Source of the DNA: Nocardia takedensis NBRC 100417
Lineage (GTDB): Bacteria > Actinomycetota > Actinomycetes > Mycobacteriales > Mycobacteriaceae
Assembly: GCF_000308695.1 (NCBI RefSeq)
Contig: NZ_BAGG01000061.1
Span: forward strand, 247,558-311,557
Reading direction: 5' to 3'
Length of the DNA: 64,000 bases
Below the pieces are notes generated by a model. The model saw only the letters and a list, made by a program, of their open reading frames with translations. It made no database searches and was not told the origin of the DNA. Of this stretch, positions 60,886 through 64,000 are shown one piece after another. Both the position numbers and the translations under genes were made by a program. Every line of letters starts with the position of its first letter. Position 1 is the first letter of the stretch.

Positions 60886-61844
60886 CGCGCGGCGAACTCG
60901 GCGCGGCCGGGATCACCGACCCGGCGCTGCGCCGCTCCTACCAGCGGTGCCGGGAACTCAACGCCCGCCACGGCAAGACCTTCTTCCTGGCGACCCGCCT
61001 GCTCGCTCCCGATCAGCGCCCCGCCGTGCACGCCCTCTACGGTTTCGCGCGCCGCGCCGACGACATCCTCGACGAATTCGACCCGGATCTGACCACCGCC
61101 GACCGGGCCGCGCGCCTGGACGCGCTGGCCGCGCAGTTCGCCGACGGCGACACCGGTGGCGACCCGGTCCTGGCCGCCGTGCTGCACACCGCCGCCGCCT
61201 ACGGCATCGACGGCGCGCTGTTCGACGCCTTCCTGGCGTCCATGCGCATGGATCTGTCGGTCACCGACTATCCCGATCGCGCCGCGCTGGACCGCTACGT
61301 CTACGGGTCCGCCGAGGTCATCGGCTTGCAGATGCTGCCGATCCTGGGCACCGCCGCGCCCGCCGCCGAAACCGCACCGTATGCGGCGGCCCTCGGCAAG
61401 GCGTTCCAGCTCACCAACTTCCTGCGCGACGTGGACGAGGATCTCGCGCGCGACCGCGTCTACCTGCCCGCCGACGAACTAGCCGCCCACGGCGTCGACC
61501 GCGACCTGCTCACCTGGTGCCGCGCGCACCGTAGGACCGAGCCGAGGGTGCGCGAGGCGTTCGCCGCCCAGCACGAGATCACCAGGAAGACCTACGTGTT
61601 CGCCCGCGACGGGATCGAGCGACTCGCGCCGCGGTCGCGTCCGTGCGTGTCGACCGCGCTGGTGCTGTATTCGGAGATCCTCCAGCGCATCGAGGACCGC
61701 GACTTCGAGGTGTTCGGTCATCGCGCCACGGTCGGCAACCCCCGGCGCCTCCGGGTCGGCGTCGAGGGGTTGGTGCGAGCATGGTGGGTGCGTCGAGGCT
61801 CGGACGCCGCGAACACCTCTGTGCGATCGAAGGTTCGGAGGTGA
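60882..61844 (+). CDS. crtB: Phytoene synthase
   Basis: A 320-residue squalene/phytoene synthase. Substrate-binding HGKTFFLATRLL is near residue 29, the first Asp-rich motif RRADDILDEFD near 57 and the second LTNFLRDVDEDLARDRVYLP near 180. It condenses two geranylgeranyl diphosphates to phytoene. ATG at 60882 overlaps the crtI stop. It overlaps crtU by 4 bp. The length is typical of actinobacterial CrtB. Confidence 0.93.
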   Translation: MTRGELGAAGITDPALRRSYQRCRELNARHGKTFFLATRLLAPDQRPAVHALYGFARRADDILDEFDPDLTTADRAARLDALAAQFADGDTGGDPVLAAVLHTAAAYGIDGALFDAFLASMRMDLSVTDYPDRAALDRYVYGSAEVIGLQMLPILGTAAPAAETAPYAAALGKAFQLTNFLRDVDEDLARDRVYLPADELAAHGVDRDLLTWCRAHRRTEPRVREAFAAQHEITRKTYVFARDGIERLAPRSRPCVSTALVLYSEILQRIEDRDFEVFGHRATVGNPRRLRVGVEGLVRAWWVRRGSDAANTSVRSKVRR

Positions 61845-63418
61845 GGGCGGCGAACGGTGTCGACGGCGGTGACGCGCGCAGGGTCCGCTATCCGGGTGTG
61901 CCCGGACGGCGCGATGTCGGAGTCGACGGGGTGCGCCCGCGCGCGGTGGTGATCGGCGCGGGGATCGCGGGTCTGGCGGCGGCCACCGGCCTGGCCGAAC
62001 GCGGTTTCCACGTCGACGTGCTCGAACGCGAGACCTATCTCGGCGGTCGCGTGGGCGGCTGGACCGAACGTCTGCCCGACGGGACCGAAGTCGGGATGAA
62101 TCGCGGCTTCCACGCGTTCTTCGCCCAGTACTACAACCTGCGAAAGCTGTTGTCGCGCGGCGATCCCACCTTGGGGAACCTGCGTCGCCTGGACGACTAT
62201 CCGCTGATCGACGCCGACGGACGCCGCGACACCTTCCGCAATCTGCCGCGCACGCCCCCGTGGAACGCGCTGCTGTTCGCCCTGCGCAGTCCGACCTTCA
62301 CACTGCGGGACCTGGTCGGCATCGACGGGCGGGCGGCCGCCCCGCTGGCGGCGGTGTCGGTGCCGCGCATCTACGAACAACTCGACCACGTCGACGCCGA
62401 GACGTTCCTGCGCGACATCAACTTTCCACCGGCCGCCCGGCACCTCGCGTTCGAGGTCTTCTCGCGCAGTTTCTTCGCCGAACCGCGCAACATGTCCGCC
62501 GCCGAACTCGCGACGATGTTCCACATCTATTTCCTCGGGTCCAGCGAGGGCCTGATCTTCGATGTCGCCCGGGACAATTTCGACGTCGCCCTGTGGGAGC
62601 CGCTGGCCGCGTACCTGACCGCGCCGGGCGTGCGGGGAAGGCCCGGAAGCGTCGAATTCCACACCGGCGCAACGGTCACGGAGATCGAGGCGCGTGGCCC
62701 GGAGGCATTGCGGGTGCGCCTGGCCGACGGCGCGGACTTCGACGCCGAGGCGGTCGTGTCGGCCACCGATGTCACGGGGCTGCGCGAGATCGTCGCCGCC
62801 TCACCGACTCTCGGCGACGCGGACTGGCGCGCGCGGGTGGCCGCCTCGGCGGGCGCTCCCGCGTTCGCGGTGCTGCGACTGTGGCTCGATCGCCCGGTCG
62901 AGCCCGACCGTCCGCCGTTCCTGGCGACCGGCGGCCTCGACCCCATCGACAACATCAGCGTGCTCGACCGCTACGAACAACGGGCCGCCACCTGGGCGAG
63001 CCGCACCGGCGGGAGCGTCGTGGAACTGCACGCCTACGCGGTCACCCGCGAGGCCGAATCCGACCTGCGCGCGCGTCTGCTCAAACGGCTCTACGAGATC
63101 TATCCGGAAACCGCCGCGGCCGGCATCGTCGGGGAGACCGTGCTGTGGCGGCAGGACTGCCCGCGCTTCGCCCCCGGCGACTTCGCGCGACGGCCCACCG
63201 TGACGACACCGCATCCGCGACTCGTGCTCGCGGGCGACGGCGTCCGCGTGGACCTGCCCGTCGCCCTGATGGAACGCGCGGCCACCACCGGGTGGCTCGC
63301 CGCCAACGCCCTGCTCCGGCAGTGGGGCGCGGCCGAGCACTCCTTGCAGACCGTCCCCACCCGGGGGCGTTCGGCGGTGCTGCACGCGCTGGCCTCCCGT
63401 CTGGATCGCGCCCGATGA
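61841..63418 (+). CDS. crtU: FAD-dependent carotene desaturase/methyltransferase-like (CrtU-type)
   Basis: A 525-residue flavoprotein. The FAD fold is AVVIGAGIAGLAAATGLAER near residue 32, followed by LGGRVGGWTERLPDGTEVG and MNRGFHAFFAQYYNLRKLL, typical of the CrtU/isorenieratene synthase branch. GDGVRVDLPVALMERAATTG is at the C-terminus. In actinobacteria CrtU desaturates and rearranges the beta-rings of beta-carotene to aromatic rings. GTG at 61841 overlaps the crtB stop. No lycopene cyclase is visible inside the window; it may lie beyond the right edge. The aromatic product is an inference from the family. Confidence 0.82.
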   Translation: MRAANGVDGGDARRVRYPGVPGRRDVGVDGVRPRAVVIGAGIAGLAAATGLAERGFHVDVLERETYLGGRVGGWTERLPDGTEVGMNRGFHAFFAQYYNLRKLLSRGDPTLGNLRRLDDYPLIDADGRRDTFRNLPRTPPWNALLFALRSPTFTLRDLVGIDGRAAAPLAAVSVPRIYEQLDHVDAETFLRDINFPPAARHLAFEVFSRSFFAEPRNMSAAELATMFHIYFLGSSEGLIFDVARDNFDVALWEPLAAYLTAPGVRGRPGSVEFHTGATVTEIEARGPEALRVRLADGADFDAEAVVSATDVTGLREIVAASPTLGDADWRARVAASAGAPAFAVLRLWLDRPVEPDRPPFLATGGLDPIDNISVLDRYEQRAATWASRTGGSVVELHAYAVTREAESDLRARLLKRLYEIYPETAAAGIVGETVLWRQDCPRFAPGDFARRPTVTTPHPRLVLAGDGVRVDLPVALMERAATTGWLAANALLRQWGAAEHSLQTVPTRGRSAVLHALASRLDRAR

Positions 63419-64000
63419 GCGGCACCCGGGGACGGTGGCCCGCCAAACTCGCCCTCCAGCCCCTGCCGTCCGCACCCTGGGCCGAACAGACCGCGACCTA
63501 CCAGGACGCCGACCCCGCCTTGATCGACGCCGCGTTGCGGTGGTCCCAGCGTCGACCGTCGGGAAACTGGTACGTCCTGGCCGCCTCCACCGAGATCAGG
63601 GGTGACCGTGCGTTCGGCGTCACGATCGGCGGCGTGGAACTCGTCGCGTGGCGGGACGCGGCGGGTGCGCTGCGTGTCGGCCCGGGGGCGTGCCCGCACC
63701 TCGGCGCGCCCTTGGCCCTGGCCGCCGTGGACGACACCGCCCTGATCTGCCGCTGGCACGGACTGCGCGTGGACGCCGCCGAACCCGCCCGCCGCTGGTG
63801 TGCCTACCCCGCGCACGACGACGGCGTACTCGCCTGGGTCCGCCTCGACACCCTCGGCGGCGAAACCCCGACCGACACACCCGTTCTCGGCCCGCGCCCC
63901 GCGGATACGGCGATCCACGCGGTGACCACCGTGACCGGGGTCTGCGAACCCCGCGACATCATCGCCAACCGCCTCGACCCCTGGCACGGCGCATGGTTCC
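63415..64000 (+). CDS. Rieske [2Fe-2S] protein of the carotenoid operon (partial, DUF5914-like)
   Basis: The first 195 residues of a protein cut by the window end. A Rieske domain has both cluster motifs: GACPHLGAPLALAAV (C-x-H) near residue 102 and LICRWHGLRVD (C-x-x-H) near 119. The N-terminal LALQPLPSAPWAEQTATYQ and the position after crtU fit the actinobacterial DUF5914/Rieske proteins that accompany carotenoid genes. ATG at 63415 overlaps the crtU stop by 4 bp. It probably hydroxylates or otherwise oxidises a carotenoid; the catalytic part lies outside the window. Confidence 0.85.
   Translation, partial: MSGTRGRWPAKLALQPLPSAPWAEQTATYQDADPALIDAALRWSQRRPSGNWYVLAASTEIRGDRAFGVTIGGVELVAWRDAAGALRVGPGACPHLGAPLALAAVDDTALICRWHGLRVDAAEPARRWCAYPAHDDGVLAWVRLDTLGGETPTDTPVLGPRPADTAIHAVTTVTGVCEPRDIIANRLDPWHGAWF

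Overview
The window is high-GC actinobacterial DNA with tightly packed, often 4-bp-overlapping operons, frequent GTG starts and mycolata-type families: a DUF5313-like membrane protein, PapA-type acyltransferases, a fatty-acyl-AMP ligase, an MmyB-type regulator and a crtE-I-B-U-Rieske carotenoid operon. A Nocardia-like member of the Mycobacteriales is the best guess. This is inferred from gene content; no rRNA or other species marker is present.

Layout. 1-10.0 kb holds ordinary catabolic and regulatory genes: acyl-CoA ligase, MarR, SRPBCC, PPOX-fold protein, NAD(P)H oxidoreductase/AraC pair, large SARP-ATPase regulator and a membrane protein. 10.0-17.2 kb is gene-poor and littered with remnants (glycoside hydrolase, LysR, two GNATs, probable HEAT and transposase fragments) between an FMN reductase, an MmyB-type regulator, a lower-GC orphan gene and a carotenoid oxygenase/TetR pair. 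17.1-29.9 kb looks like a glycolipid locus: three tandem PapA-like acyltransferases, a DrrAB-type ABC exporter, a GT1-GT2 glycosyltransferase fusion, another GT1 enzyme and two further HxxxDG acyltransferases.

32.1-49.3 kb is a five-gene minus-strand NRPS operon and the most interesting part of the window. NRPS1 reads FAAL-carrier-Cy-A-PCP-Cy-MT-PCP-Cy-PCP. NRPS2 reads docking-Cy-A(MT)-PCP-TE, the layout of pyochelin PchF. A saccharopine-dehydrogenase-like oxidoreductase, a thiazolinyl imide reductase and a type II thioesterase follow. Both A domains carry cysteine-type specificity residues, all four Cy domains keep the DxxxxD motif, and there is no PKS or salicylate module. The predicted product is a fatty-acyl chain capped with four consecutive cysteine-derived rings (thiazolines, at least one probably methylated and one probably reduced to a thiazolidine): a lipidic relative of yersiniabactin, pyochelin and micacocidin. 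A divergent methyltransferase and TetR gene follow a repeat-rich intergenic region.

51.3-57.4 kb carries an amidohydrolase, a CoA transferase with an internal repeat linker, an enoyl-CoA hydratase-like gene containing 62 bp nearly identical to part of NRPS2, and a P450/TetR pair sharing a fourfold TTACA/TGTAA operator. 57.4-64.0 kb holds a HAD phosphatase and the carotenoid operon crtE-crtI-crtB-crtU-Rieske, which runs off the end of the window.

All calls come from reading the sequence; no database search was run.
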